Source: Bacteroidota bacterium (GTDB lineage Bacteria; Bacteroidota; Bacteroidia; Bacteroidales; UBA4417). From it: a stretch of 64,000 nt of DNA. This document shows positions 53,050-63,778 of this stretch, in pieces (the stretch's first letter is position 1; the number at the start of each line of letters is the position of its first letter). Under the pieces are notes generated by a model that did not search any database, was not told the origin of the DNA, and saw only the letters and a list, made by a program, of their open reading frames with translations. The stretch is from positions 1 through 64,000 of the forward strand of contig JACAAZ010000018.1 of the NCBI GenBank assembly GCA_013376995.1, read 5' to 3'. A program made the position numbers and the translations under genes.

Positions 53050-55125
53050 TTATTCTGATTTAGCTTCTTCTTCGGATTTCTCCATCGAAGCTTTCAGGTT
53101 AGCAAGTGCATCGAGGTCACCGAGGGTAGTCTTTTCAAGACCATCTTTCAGTTTCTTAACAGCACGTTTGGTTGTCATTTCAGCACTTTCCTTTTCCTTT
53201 TCGTCCTTTACCTTTTCTGCAGCCTTGGTATCCTGGTGCATACGTGAATGAGACAGGATGATTTTCTTATTCTCCTTTGAGAATTCGATAACCTTAAAGT
53301 CAAGTGATTCATCAACCTTAGCATTGGCACCGTCTTCCTTCTGGATATGACGTGAAGGAGCGAATCCTTCTACACCGTATGGAAGGGCAACGATAACTCC
53401 CTTTTCAGCTGAACTAACAATAGTTCCTTTGTGAATAGAACCAACGGTGAAGATGCTTTCGAATACATCCCATGGGTTTTCTTCAAGCTGCTTGTGGCCA
53501 AGGCTCAGGCGGCGATTTTCAACATCTACGTCAAGAACAACAACATTGATCTTTTCTCCAATCTTGGTGAATTCTGCAGGATGCTTGATCTTCTTGCTCC
53601 ATGAGAGGTCAGAAATATGGATGAGGCCATCAACGCCTTCCTCGAGTTCAACGAAGATACCGAAGTTGGTGAAGTTGCGAACTGTAGCTTCATGTTTTGA
53701 ACCAACAGGATACCTCTTAAGGATATCAGTCCAGGGATCAGGGATAAGTTGCTTGATACCTAATGACATCTTGCGCTCATCACGGTCGAGGGTAAGAACA
53801 ACTGCTTCTACCTCGTCACCAACTTTCAGGAAGTCCTGAGCAGTGCGTAAGTGCTGGCTCCATGACATTTCTGAAACATGGATAAGGCCTTCAACACCGG
53901 TGGTGATTTCTACAAATGCGCCATAATCAGCTATAACAACTACGCGGCCTTTAACTTTATCACCAACCTTGAGATCGGATGTGAGCGAATCCCATGGATG
54001 AGGTGTGAGTTGCTTGAGACCGAGAGCGATACGTTTTTTATTTTCATCGAAATCGAGAATACAAACATTGAGTTTCTGATCCAGCTGAACGATTTCTTCA
54101 GGATGATTGATACGTCCCCATGAAAGGTCAGTAATATGGATAAGTCCGTCAACACCACCGAGGTCGATAAATACACCGTATGAGGTGATATTCTTGACAG
54201 TTCCTTCAAGCACCTGGCCTTTTTCGAGTTTGGAGATGATCTCAGCTTTCTGGGCTTCAAGTTCGTCCTCGATAAGAGCTTTGTGTGAAACAACGACATT
54301 CTTGTATTCCTGGTTGATCTTAACGATCTTGAACTCCATGACCTTATCAACAAACTGGTCGTAATCGCGGATAGGTTTCACATCGATCTGTGATCCCGGC
54401 AAGAAAGCTTCGATTCCGAAGATATCGACAATCAAACCACCCTTAGTGCGACATTTTACATAACCATTGATGATTTCTCCCTTTTCGAAAGCTTCGTTTA
54501 CACGTTCCCATGAACGCAGAATGCGGGCTTTCTTGTGAGATAGCTGGAGCTGTCCACCCATATCTTCCTGATTTTCGACATATACCTCGATGGTATCGCC
54601 TACTTTAAGATCAGGATTGTAACGGGTTTCTGAAACTGCGATAACTCCGTCGGATTTGAAGCCGATATTAACTACAACTTCACGGTTATTGATACCAACT
54701 ACGGTTCCGTCAACAACTTCATGGTCACCTATCGAGCTCATGGTTTTTTCGTAAATATCTTCCAGACGTTTACGTTCACCTTCAGGATAAGCTTCATGCT
54801 TCTTGCCGATAGAATTCCAGTCGAATTCCACTGGAGCAACTGGTTCAGGAGTTGGCTGAACTTCAGCAACTACCTTAACAGCAATTGGTTCCTCAGCAAC
54901 CGGCTCTGCAGCAGGTGCTTCAGTAACAACTTCTTCAACAGGTTCTTCAGCAATAGCTTCTTCAGCAACAGCTTCTTCAATTGCTTCTTCAGCGACAGGT
55001 TCTTCAATTGCTTCTTCAACTTTAGCTTCTGGTTCAGAGGCTACTTCAGCTGCTTCATTAACAACATCTTCAACAGGTTTTTCAACTTCGTTGATTTCGT
55101 CGTTTACATTGATTTCTTCACTCAT
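53050..55125 (-). CDS. rpsA: 30S ribosomal protein S1 with long acidic N-terminal extension
   Basis: 691 residues. Six S1 (OB-fold) RNA-binding domains span about 130-635, with repeated signatures such as GVFIDLGGVDGLIHITDLSWG and GIFVELEEGVDGLIHISDLSW, quoted in part. Ahead of them is a ~100-residue Glu/Ala/Val/Pro-rich extension built on repeats like EEAIEEPVAE, and after them a charged Lys/Glu tail. S1 brings mRNA to the 30S subunit; in Bacteroidota, where Shine-Dalgarno sites are rare, its role may be larger. A TAnnTTTG box lies at 55242-55249, giving a ~110-base leader. Confidence 0.96.
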   Translation of the reverse strand: MSEEINVNDEINEVEKPVEDVVNEAAEVASEPEAKVEEAIEEPVAEEAIEEAVAEEAIAEEPVEEVVTEAPAAEPVAEEPIAVKVVAEVQPTPEPVAPVEFDWNSIGKKHEAYPEGERKRLEDIYEKTMSSIGDHEVVDGTVVGINNREVVVNIGFKSDGVIAVSETRYNPDLKVGDTIEVYVENQEDMGGQLQLSHKKARILRSWERVNEAFEKGEIINGYVKCRTKGGLIVDIFGIEAFLPGSQIDVKPIRDYDQFVDKVMEFKIVKINQEYKNVVVSHKALIEDELEAQKAEIISKLEKGQVLEGTVKNITSYGVFIDLGGVDGLIHITDLSWGRINHPEEIVQLDQKLNVCILDFDENKKRIALGLKQLTPHPWDSLTSDLKVGDKVKGRVVVIADYGAFVEITTGVEGLIHVSEMSWSQHLRTAQDFLKVGDEVEAVVLTLDRDERKMSLGIKQLIPDPWTDILKRYPVGSKHEATVRNFTNFGIFVELEEGVDGLIHISDLSWSKKIKHPAEFTKIGEKINVVVLDVDVENRRLSLGHKQLEENPWDVFESIFTVGSIHKGTIVSSAEKGVIVALPYGVEGFAPSRHIQKEDGANAKVDESLDFKVIEFSKENKKIILSHSRMHQDTKAAEKVKDEKEKESAEMTTKRAVKKLKDGLEKTTLGDLDALANLKASMEKSEEEAKSE

Positions 55126-55241
55126 GTATTACGTTTCGTTGTGGCTCTCCGGGCAAGCCGGTTAAACAATTTGTTAATTGACCAAAGGATGTTTCAACTA
55201 ATTCCCGGGAAACCGGTTGAGACAGCCCGCAAAATGGGGTG

Positions 55242-55249
55242 CAAAGGTA
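55242..55249 (-). promoter_or_regulatory. -7 box TACCTTTG for rpsA
   Basis: On the minus strand, TACCTTTG lies 117 bases before the rpsA start. The implied leader contains two copies of a CCGGTT-type segment (55155-55160 and 55213-55218) in the same orientation, which could take part in autogenous control. Confidence 0.55.
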
Positions 55250-55369
55250 AAAATTAATTTTTTAATAACTATCATAGTGAATGATATTTATGGACAAATG
55301 GAAACCATTATCAGGATGCATTTCCAACGAAAATCACCTGAAATATTTTTACAGTATTTATTTTTACGC

Positions 55370-55377
55370 TACTTTCG
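55370..55377 (+). promoter_or_regulatory. Possible -7 box TACTTTCG for mqnA
   Basis: One mismatch to TAnnTTTG, six bases before the ATG at 55384. If used, mqnA mRNA would be leaderless or nearly so. The identical octamer precedes the TPM gene at 8582. Confidence 0.4.
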
Positions 55378-55383
55378 ACAAAC

Positions 55384-56139
55384 ATGAATACAATACGCAT
55401 TTCAGCCGTTTCATACTATAACACCCTTCCCCTGATATACGGAATCAGTCAATCCGGAATATTGAAAAATTATGAACTTCGGCTTGATGTCCCTTCTCTT
55501 TGTGCTGTCAGGCTACTCAATGATGAGGCTGATATAAGCCTGGTACCTGTTGGAGCACTACCTTCTTTTCATGAGTATAACCTAATTGGAAAACATTGCA
55601 TTGGAGCTGTTGGAAATGTAAAGACAGTTCTGCTGCTTTCAAATGTGCCTGTGAATCAATTAAGGAAGATATACCTGGATACTGACTCCCGCACATCTGT
55701 AGTTCTTGTAAAAGTTCTTGCTAAACGTCTCTGGAAGGTGTCTGTCGAATGGGAAAGCCTCGAGGGGAAAGACCCTTTGAACCTGGCAACTGATGAAGGT
55801 GTAGTCCTTATTGGAGATAAAACTTTTGGAAAACCCAATAAGTTCAATTTTTGCTATGACCTGGCTGGATGCTGGCATGAGTTGACCGGGCTTCCCTTTG
55901 TTTTTGCTGCCTGGATCTCAACCAGACCCCTGCCGGCTGAATTCAGTCAGCAATTCGAAGCAGCTCTCCAATGGGGAGTCCAGCATAAAGAACAGTCAAT
56001 ATCCTTAGCTAAAAACCTGGTTATCTCTGAAGCCGAATTAATCCATTACCTGAAATACGATATCAGTTTTGAGTTGGATGATGCCAAAAAGAAAGGGCTG
56101 GAGTTGTTTCTTTCGTATCTCAGGGAAGATCGTTATTGA
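55384..56139 (+). CDS. mqnA: Chorismate dehydratase MqnA (futalosine menaquinone pathway)
   Basis: 251 residues, periplasmic-binding-protein-like fold enzyme that converts chorismate to 3-enolpyruvylbenzoate, the first step of the futalosine route to menaquinone. Motifs: SAVSYYNTLPLIYGI at the N-terminus, NDEADISLVPVGALPSF, LDTDSRTSVVLVKVL and LAGCWHELTGLPFVFAAW. No signal peptide, as expected for MqnA. The menaquinone it supplies would feed the alternative complex III encoded at 12189-20412. No other mqn gene is in the window. Confidence 0.92.
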   Translation: MNTIRISAVSYYNTLPLIYGISQSGILKNYELRLDVPSLCAVRLLNDEADISLVPVGALPSFHEYNLIGKHCIGAVGNVKTVLLLSNVPVNQLRKIYLDTDSRTSVVLVKVLAKRLWKVSVEWESLEGKDPLNLATDEGVVLIGDKTFGKPNKFNFCYDLAGCWHELTGLPFVFAAWISTRPLPAEFSQQFEAALQWGVQHKEQSISLAKNLVISEAELIHYLKYDISFELDDAKKKGLELFLSYLREDRY

Positions 56140-56154
56140 TAGATCGTTGAGATT

Positions 56155-56365
56155 ATTCGATGGTCATTCAGTGGTCATTTCCGCCAGCTGGCGGATCATT
56201 CAATGGTCATTCGGTGGTCAGCAGGCAGAATGGCTAAGCGCTTAGGGCGCAGGGCATGGCGTAACTAAGACATTATTATTTCTTTGCGCCTTCGCGGCTT
56301 TGCGAGCTACATGGGAAATACAATGGTCACTCAATAGTCATTCGAAAGTAAGACGATAGTCACTC
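56155..56365. repeat. Intergenic repeat related to that at 9397-9566
   Basis: Degenerate GATGGTCATTC units at 56159-56225 and 56325-56365 surround the perfect palindrome TCCGCCAGCTGGCGGA at 56180-56195. The segment with the palindrome is almost identical to 9407-9436. A CTTTGCGCCTTCGCGG-type run is at 56283-56298. It fills most of the gap between convergent mqnA and yidC. Confidence 0.8.
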
Positions 56366-56451
56366 ATCATCTCGCCACCTCCGCCTCTCACTATCTTGCC
56401 CTCTCCCACTTTCCCCTTGTCGCCCAGTCTCCCTTTCCCCTCTTCCAAATA
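56365..56451. repeat. Pyrimidine-rich low-complexity stretch
   Basis: C+T-rich sequence (for example CTCTCCCACTTTCCCCTT) immediately past the 3' end of yidC, similar in composition to 46655-46795. No hairpin terminator seen. Confidence 0.5.
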
Positions 56452-58356
56452 CTACTTCTTAGCCTGGTACCCTTGCTTCTTAGCCATTTCTTCAAGCCTC
56501 TTCTGGAACCCGGACTTAGCAACCGGCTTTTTCTTGTTTTCCTGGATACGTGCGTGAAGTTTCTGTTCATTCACCATCCTGCGGATTACAAACATTTGTG
56601 CGAAAGTGAACAGGTTGGCAAGAAGGTAATAATAACTTAATCCAGAGGAATAACTATTGAAAAATCCCAGGAACATGATCGGCATGAGGTACATCATGGT
56701 CTTCATACCAGGCATGGTGTTGGTTGAACCCATCATGTCATTGTTCATTTTGGTGTAGATGATGGTAGAAATGGTCATCAGGAGGCAGAACAGGCTGACA
56801 TGGTCACCGTACCAGGGAATAGTGAACGGAAGGTTCAATATAGAATCATAACTTGAAAGGTCATGAGCCCATAGAAAAGACTGCTGCCTCAACTCAATCG
56901 ATGCAGGGAAGAACCTGAACATGGCAATGAGAATAGGGAATTGCAACAACATCGGAACACAGCCTGACATTGGATTTGCCCCTGCCTTCTTATAAAGAGC
57001 CATGGTAGCCTGTTGTTTTTTGAGCGCATCTTCTTTCTTGGGATATTTTGCATTGATCTCTTCAACCTCAGGTTTTAATATCCTCATTTTGGCGGAAGAG
57101 ATATAGGTCTTCCATGCAATCGGGAAAAGAACGATCTTGAGCAGGACAGTCAGGATCAGAATAATAATCCCGTAGTTGATGTTGAAGCTTTCAAGCCAGT
57201 TAAACACAGGAAGTACAGCGAAACGGTTGATCCACTGCATCAGGAAGAAACTCCATCCCAGCGGGATCTGTCTTTCCAGTTTCAGGCCATAAGACCTGAG
57301 TATTTTGAATTTGTTTGGCCCAAAATACCAGCGCATATCATACTTCTGATCACCTGAAGGATTGTAGGCCAGGGTAAAGTTTGAGCTCATACTCTTCAGC
57401 AGCCTGCTGCTATCTTCAGTTCGTGACTGGCAGGCAACCTCTGAACTCTGAAATTTATCAGGAGCAATGAGCGTAACGGAGAAAAATTGATCCTTGAAAG
57501 AAACCCATTTAATCGGAGTTGTAACCTTCTCCTCCTTATTCTTTGTTTCCGGGAGATTATTTACATCCCCCGTGTTATCCATATAATATAATGTGGATTG
57601 AGTAAGTTCGTTCTTGAAACTCTTTTCATGCCTGTAAAGGTCAGTATTCCATGTCAGGAGAATATCCTGGCTATTCTGAGCAATCACACCCTTCATGCCC
57701 ACAAAGCGGACCGAGAATCCTACCATGTAATCCTTTCCCTTCAAAGTATAAACATATTCGATGTATCCTTTTCCTTTAGCTGTACTGTCAGCCCCACCAG
57801 GGTATACCCGAATTGCGAATTGAAGCGAATCATTGCCTGAAACAGAGAAAGAATCACCTGATTTGCCTGTTGAAGCAGGGATAAAAAACAGATCCCCGGT
57901 ATTAACCGTTTTCAAATCTTCCGTATTGAATTCAAATCCAAATTTGGTTGAATCTCCACGATACAAAATAAGCGGGAGGGAATCATACGTTTTATAAGAT
58001 TTTAACTGAGCAGAATAAACATATCCCCCCTTAGAAGAAATCTTCAGCTTCAGGACATCATTTTCAATAGTATAGAATTTCTCTTCACCCTTTGTTGCTT
58101 TTGCAAAAGCACCTGAATTTGCAGCAAGCTCATTGGACAGGGAGTCCTTAATTACTTTTGCCACTGAGTCAGGCGAATTTTTATGCGCAGCCAAATTGGC
58201 TGCAATGGCAATTGAATCTGCTTTTTGAATCATAGCAATAGAGTCTGCCTTGCGACGTGCAGCTTCCATTTCCTTTTTCGAAGGGGTCATGTAAATACTG
58301 TAGCCAATCAATAAGGCCATGATTACTACTAGACCAATTATATTATTCTTGCTCAT
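56452..58356 (-). CDS. yidC: Membrane protein insertase YidC
   Basis: 634 residues. An N-terminal membrane anchor (about 6-23) precedes a large periplasmic beta-sandwich domain (about 60-350). The conserved five-helix insertase core (about 370-600) includes INYGIIILILTVLLKIVLFP, SGCVPMLLQFPILIAMF and the C-terminal FNSYSSGLSYYYL, quoted in part. A basic tail (KKPVAKSGFQKR..) likely contacts the ribosome. It inserts membrane proteins alone or with SecYEG, including respiratory subunits. Length is typical for Bacteroidota YidC. Promoter box at 58390-58397. Confidence 0.96.
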   Translation of the reverse strand: MSKNNIIGLVVIMALLIGYSIYMTPSKKEMEAARRKADSIAMIQKADSIAIAANLAAHKNSPDSVAKVIKDSLSNELAANSGAFAKATKGEEKFYTIENDVLKLKISSKGGYVYSAQLKSYKTYDSLPLILYRGDSTKFGFEFNTEDLKTVNTGDLFFIPASTGKSGDSFSVSGNDSLQFAIRVYPGGADSTAKGKGYIEYVYTLKGKDYMVGFSVRFVGMKGVIAQNSQDILLTWNTDLYRHEKSFKNELTQSTLYYMDNTGDVNNLPETKNKEEKVTTPIKWVSFKDQFFSVTLIAPDKFQSSEVACQSRTEDSSRLLKSMSSNFTLAYNPSGDQKYDMRWYFGPNKFKILRSYGLKLERQIPLGWSFFLMQWINRFAVLPVFNWLESFNINYGIIILILTVLLKIVLFPIAWKTYISSAKMRILKPEVEEINAKYPKKEDALKKQQATMALYKKAGANPMSGCVPMLLQFPILIAMFRFFPASIELRQQSFLWAHDLSSYDSILNLPFTIPWYGDHVSLFCLLMTISTIIYTKMNNDMMGSTNTMPGMKTMMYLMPIMFLGFFNSYSSGLSYYYLLANLFTFAQMFVIRRMVNEQKLHARIQENKKKPVAKSGFQKRLEEMAKKQGYQAKK

Positions 58357-58389
58357 TCAGATGGAATTATCGGTAATTAAATCGGGGGG

Positions 58390-58397
58390 CAAAGATA
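58390..58397 (-). promoter_or_regulatory. -7 box TATCTTTG for yidC
   Basis: Minus-strand exact TAnnTTTG match, 34 bases before the yidC start. A TTTT about 18 bases further upstream is a weak -33 candidate. Confidence 0.55.
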
Positions 58398-58533
58398 CAA
58401 AATGTTAGCTCCGGTAAAATACCGGGCTCAAATCGTTGAAATGACATCGCAACAGTTGTTCCATGGAGGAGAAAACTGGCGGAATGAGATCAATATTAAC
58501 AAAAACAGACAGAATAACATACAGGAAGCTGCC

Positions 58534-60228
<1,695 letters not shown>

Positions 60229-60246
60229 TTAATCGACTATGGGTTG

Positions 60247-60254
60247 CAAAGGTA
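60247..60254 (-). promoter_or_regulatory. -7 box TACCTTTG for pyrG
   Basis: Minus-strand exact match, 97 bases before the pyrG start. CTTG lies 18 bases further upstream as a -33 candidate. The long leader could hold CTP-dependent control, but no clear attenuator is visible. Confidence 0.55.
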
Positions 60255-60327
60255 CAAATACAAAACTGCTGACAAGGGAAAATCAATAATAATTATGAAA
60301 TAAATGCTAACAATTGAAATATAAAAA

Positions 60328-60352
60328 AAAAGCTGCATAGTCTGCAGCTTTT
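60328..60352 (-). terminator. Terminator of the response regulator gene
   Basis: Ten-bp stem AAAAGCTGCA / TGCAGCTTTT with a five-base loop. On the minus strand the stem is followed by further T, and it lies 25 bases past the stop at 60377. T-rich on both sides, so it could work in both directions. Confidence 0.85.
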
Positions 60353-60376
60353 CTTTTCATGTTTAAGATGGTATTC

Positions 60377-60751
60377 TCAGGCTACCTTTTCCTCCTTTAT
60401 TTCCATGCAAGCGGAGGCAGTGGTATAAATATCATTTCGGCTGCAAGGTTTTGCAAGAAAAGCATTCATTCCTGCTGCCTGTGTTTCTCTTCTTATTGCA
60501 TCATCGGTATAAGCAGTTATAGCGATAATAGGTATGTACGAATTAAAAATCCTGATATACCTGGTTGCCTCAATCCCATCAAGGACAGGCATGTCCACAT
60601 CCATCAGTATTAAATCGAACGATTCCTGCCTGCAAGCTTCAACAGCTTGCAAACCATCACCAACTACCTTAAAATCCCAGCCAAGTCGTTTCATATAAAG
60701 CGACATGAGTTGCTGGTTCAACTGGTTATCTTCGGCTACTAAAACTCGCAT
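60377..60751 (-). CDS. Single-domain response regulator
   Basis: 124 residues, CheY-like receiver with the acidic pair E7/D8, phospho-acceptor D51 (ILMDVDMP), a threonine/alanine switch in AITAYTDD and K at AKPCSRND. No output domain, so it must act by protein contact in a phosphorelay. The sequence is closest in style to receivers cut from hybrid kinases (VLVAEDNQLNQQLM). It lies between rpoD and pyrG with its own terminator, and no kinase is adjacent. Confidence 0.92.
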   Translation of the reverse strand: MRVLVAEDNQLNQQLMSLYMKRLGWDFKVVGDGLQAVEACRQESFDLILMDVDMPVLDGIEATRYIRIFNSYIPIIAITAYTDDAIRRETQAAGMNAFLAKPCSRNDIYTTASACMEIKEEKVA

Positions 60752-60929
60752 TCGGTAGAAGTTAAAATAGGAAACTAAAGTAGATTTAATTACGATCTTT
60801 TATCCGAAACTACGAAAAAGGTAATACCAAAAAAGAAAGAAAAAATCATGATTTTGAAAATAATCAGTCCCCTGAAGCAAAACTAAGCGGACAAGCGCCT
60901 CAATATGAAGCATTTATTAATAAAAATAA

Positions 60930-60961
60930 AAATGGAGATTTTTTTTAAAAAATCTCCATTT
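60930..60961 (-). terminator. Terminator of rpoD
   Basis: Near-perfect stem AAATGGAGATTTTTT / AAAAAATCTCCATTT, 18 bases past the rpoD stop. On the minus strand a T-rich tract follows. Confidence 0.8.
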
Positions 60962-60979
60962 AACAGCTCGTAAATAGCA

Positions 60980-61843
60980 TTAACCCAGGTAAGACTTCAG
61001 GAGTTTGCTCCTGGAGTTATGTTTAAGGCGACGAATTGCCTTTTCCTTAATCTGCCTTACCCTTTCCCTGGTCAGGTCAAATTTTGCCCCGATTTCTTCC
61101 AGCGTTAGACCGTTTGGAATACCAATCCCATAATAGAGATTGATAACATCGCGTTCTTTTTCTGACAAAGTAGACAAGGAACGTTGAATCTCTTTAGCCA
61201 GTGATTCCCGCATCAACCCGGAGTCTGTAAATGGGGCATCCTCATCAATAAACATGTCAATGAATTTGGTATCCTCATCTTCAGCCAATGGAGCATCCAT
61301 GGAGACATATCGGGTAGATATCCTGAGCGCTGCATCGATCTTGTAACCCGGAATTTCCAGCGCTTCAGCAATCTCATCTGCAGAGGGCAATCTCTCAAAT
61401 TTCTGCTCCAACCTGGAGGTTTCTTTCTTGATCTTATTTAAAGATCCCACCTGGTTAAGAGGCAGCCTTACAATCCTGGATTGTTCAGCCAAAGCTTGCA
61501 AAATCGACTGCCTGATCCACCATACGGCATAGGAAATAAATTTGAATCCCCTTGTTTCATCAAAACGCTGGGCTGCCTTTATTAGCCCAAGATTTCCTTC
61601 ATTGATCAGATCAGGTAAGCTAAGACCCTGGTTTTGATACTGCTTTGCAACAGATACCACGAACCTGAGATTAGCGCGGCAAAGTTTGTCAAGAGCTTTC
61701 TGGTCCCCGGAACGAATCCTCCTGGCCAACTCTACCTCCTGATCAGCTGTAATCAATTCTTCTTTCCCAATATCCTGCAGGTATTTATCGAGTGAAGCCG
61801 TTTCCCGGTTAGTTATCGATTTAGTGATTTTTAGCTGTCTCAT
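60980..61843 (-). CDS. rpoD: Primary sigma factor RpoD (Bacteroidota type)
   Basis: 287 residues from [10 protein letters not shown], the conserved N-terminus of Bacteroidota housekeeping sigma factors; an in-frame ATG at 61867 would add eight residues and is less likely. Region 1.1 is absent, as usual in this phylum. Region 2 contains [20 protein letters not shown] and [15 protein letters not shown] (-7 recognition), region 3 contains [15 protein letters not shown], and region 4 contains [20 protein letters not shown] (-33 recognition). It would read the TTTG/TAnnTTTG promoters found across this window. Confidence 0.96.
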   Translation of the reverse strand: MRQLKITKSITNRETASLDKYLQDIGKEELITADQEVELARRIRSGDQKALDKLCRANLRFVVSVAKQYQNQGLSLPDLINEGNLGLIKAAQRFDETRGFKFISYAVWWIRQSILQALAEQSRIVRLPLNQVGSLNKIKKETSRLEQKFERLPSADEIAEALEIPGYKIDAALRISTRYVSMDAPLAEDEDTKFIDMFIDEDAPFTDSGLMRESLAKEIQRSLSTLSEKERDVINLYYGIGIPNGLTLEEIGAKFDLTRERVRQIKEKAIRRLKHNSRSKLLKSYLG

Positions 61844-61979
61844 TTGGTAGCAGATATTATTAAGCACACCTTGTTATTGATAAACAATTTGTACCCGTTA
61901 TTAGTAAAGTTACGATTTTAATAAAGTTTTAGCAATGCCAAGACCTCATTATTCATCAACAATCTGTTGAGGATATTGT

Positions 61980-63440
61980 TTAAAGTCCAAAGCCATAATA
62001 TGCCCTTGTCCGGTTTGGATAAATGCCTTCTATCAGCACGCCACCTCGCTTATTTGCCAAAGCATTTTGTATATCATCTACAGTGCGGACAGGTTTCTTA
62101 TCAATCTCTGTAATAACATATCCTTCACGAATACCGGCATCTCTAAGGATACCATTGGACAACCCGCTCACCTGTACACCATTTTTAACACCCAACCTGT
62201 TTAAAAGTTCGGGAGAAGCTTGTGCGAACTCAGCACCCAAGAGGTTAACAATGTCATTATCTTCCTTTTTAACAACCTGGGTATTACCTTCCTTATTCCT
62301 GAGCATAACATTGAAATTCTTATCGCTGCCAGCACGGCTTACTGTTACATTTATCTTGTCACCGGGACGATACCTGCTCACATTTTCAAGTAACTCTGAA
62401 GTGCTGTTGACCTGGTTCCCTTCAATTGAAGTAATTATATCGCCTTTCTCAATACCTGCTTTTTGTGCTGCCCCTTCTTCAATGACATCAGCAACATAAA
62501 CTCCTTTAAGTTCCTTTAATCCTTTTTGCTCAGCAAATTTGCTGTCAATCTCCTGGATATTGACACCCAGGAATGCACGCTGAACCTCACCATAATCAAG
62601 TAAATCGGCTACAACTTTTTTAACAATATTAACTGGGATTGCAAAGGAATAACCGGCATAAAATCCGTTTCCGCTGGCTATGGCAGCATTAATTCCAACA
62701 AGCTCACCTCTTGTATTAACGAGTGCTCCACCGCTATTTCCCCTGTTTACGGCTGCATCTGTCTGAATGAAAGATTCGATTGCAGAATTATTGGGGATAT
62801 TGGATTCAGTACCGAGAATATTAATATTCCTTGCTTTGGCACTGACAATCCCTGCTGTTACTGTAGAAGTAAGATTAAAAGGATTACCCACAGCCAAAAC
62901 CCATTCCCCAATCAATAAATCATCAGAGTTACCATAGCTCAAAAATGGCAGGCCTTTTTCATCTATCCTCAATACTGCCAGGTCAGTTGATGGATCTGTC
63001 CCGACCACAGTACCTATATATGAACGCTTATCATTTAATACCACCTCAATTGAGGTAGCATCCTGCACAACATGATTATTGGTCACTATGTAACCATCAG
63101 GGGAAATAATTACACCTGAGCCTGCACCTTGCAAAGGTTCTGCTTCACGATTTCCATTGTCACCAAAAAAGTCATGAAAATTAAAGAAGTAATCATAGTA
63201 ATTGTTCTTTCGGGCGTATTCCGTTTTGATATGAACAACAGCATGTATTGACATATTAGCAGCTGTTGTAAAATCAGGCAACCCATTAGGTGCCCCGGAC
63301 ATACTAGCCAGATGAACCGGTAAAGATTGCTGGGGGATTCCCAACTGTCCACTACTCTTTCTCTGTAAAATTGCAAAAGTTCCCAACGAAATAAGGCTTG
63401 CAAGAAAAGCCACTACCAGGTAACCGCCAAACTTTTTCAT
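61980..63440 (-). CDS. degP: Periplasmic DegP/HtrA serine protease with two PDZ domains
   Basis: 486 residues. An N-terminal signal anchor (about 5-25) leads to an S1C protease domain with the triad H123 (TNNHVVQ), D153 (STDLAVL) and S236 (RGNSGGAL), a first PDZ (about 290-385, GDIITSIEGNQV) and a second PDZ (about 400-480). It degrades or refolds misfolded envelope proteins. The insertion NNYYDYFFNFHDFFGD before the protease core corresponds to the family's flexible LA-type loop region. 136 bases upstream (in transcription order) of rpoD. Confidence 0.95.
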   Translation of the reverse strand: MKKFGGYLVVAFLASLISLGTFAILQRKSSGQLGIPQQSLPVHLASMSGAPNGLPDFTTAANMSIHAVVHIKTEYARKNNYYDYFFNFHDFFGDNGNREAEPLQGAGSGVIISPDGYIVTNNHVVQDATSIEVVLNDKRSYIGTVVGTDPSTDLAVLRIDEKGLPFLSYGNSDDLLIGEWVLAVGNPFNLTSTVTAGIVSAKARNINILGTESNIPNNSAIESFIQTDAAVNRGNSGGALVNTRGELVGINAAIASGNGFYAGYSFAIPVNIVKKVVADLLDYGEVQRAFLGVNIQEIDSKFAEQKGLKELKGVYVADVIEEGAAQKAGIEKGDIITSIEGNQVNSTSELLENVSRYRPGDKINVTVSRAGSDKNFNVMLRNKEGNTQVVKKEDNDIVNLLGAEFAQASPELLNRLGVKNGVQVSGLSNGILRDAGIREGYVITEIDKKPVRTVDDIQNALANKRGGVLIEGIYPNRTRAYYGFGL

Positions 63441-63778
63441 TTTCTTTTAACTTTTTACGTTCAACATCATTAATTAATTCTGATTAGCTAACTCTCCTAA
63501 ACAGGATTTTAAAACAATGCCTTGATAACGCAATGATGATACCATTAGTTTATACTGCCATGTTAATAATTGTTAAGCATTATTAATGAGTATACTAGGT
63601 GGGATATTTCATCAAATCTCCTATTAATACAGGCAAATTCCATTATTTAATTCTTTGACAGTACTGCCAAATTGTCAATGCTCTTTAGTATCCTGAATTT
63701 GTAAACGGGTCATTCAATTTTGTATTTTCGTTGAGCAATAAGTAACAACAGTCAATTTTTTACTGCTAAGGCGTCAAT
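63441..63778. other. 338-bp divergent promoter region between degP and dapF
   Basis: AT-rich, no gene supported. It must carry the degP promoter on the minus strand, which I cannot place, and on the plus strand a reasonable dapF promoter at 63698-63730. Confidence 0.5.
63698..63730 (+). promoter_or_regulatory. Promoter: TTTG / TATTTTCG upstream of dapF
   Basis: TTTG at 63698-63701 and TATTTTCG at 63723-63730 (one mismatch to TAnnTTTG) have a 21-base spacer and lie 49 bases before the dapF ATG. Confidence 0.5.

Noticed and set aside
54721-55257. 178-residue frame (Phe/Asn/Ser-rich) opposite the rpsA start
   Set aside because: It is the antisense shadow of the low-complexity Glu/Ala/Val repeats of S1; rpsA has clear family signatures.
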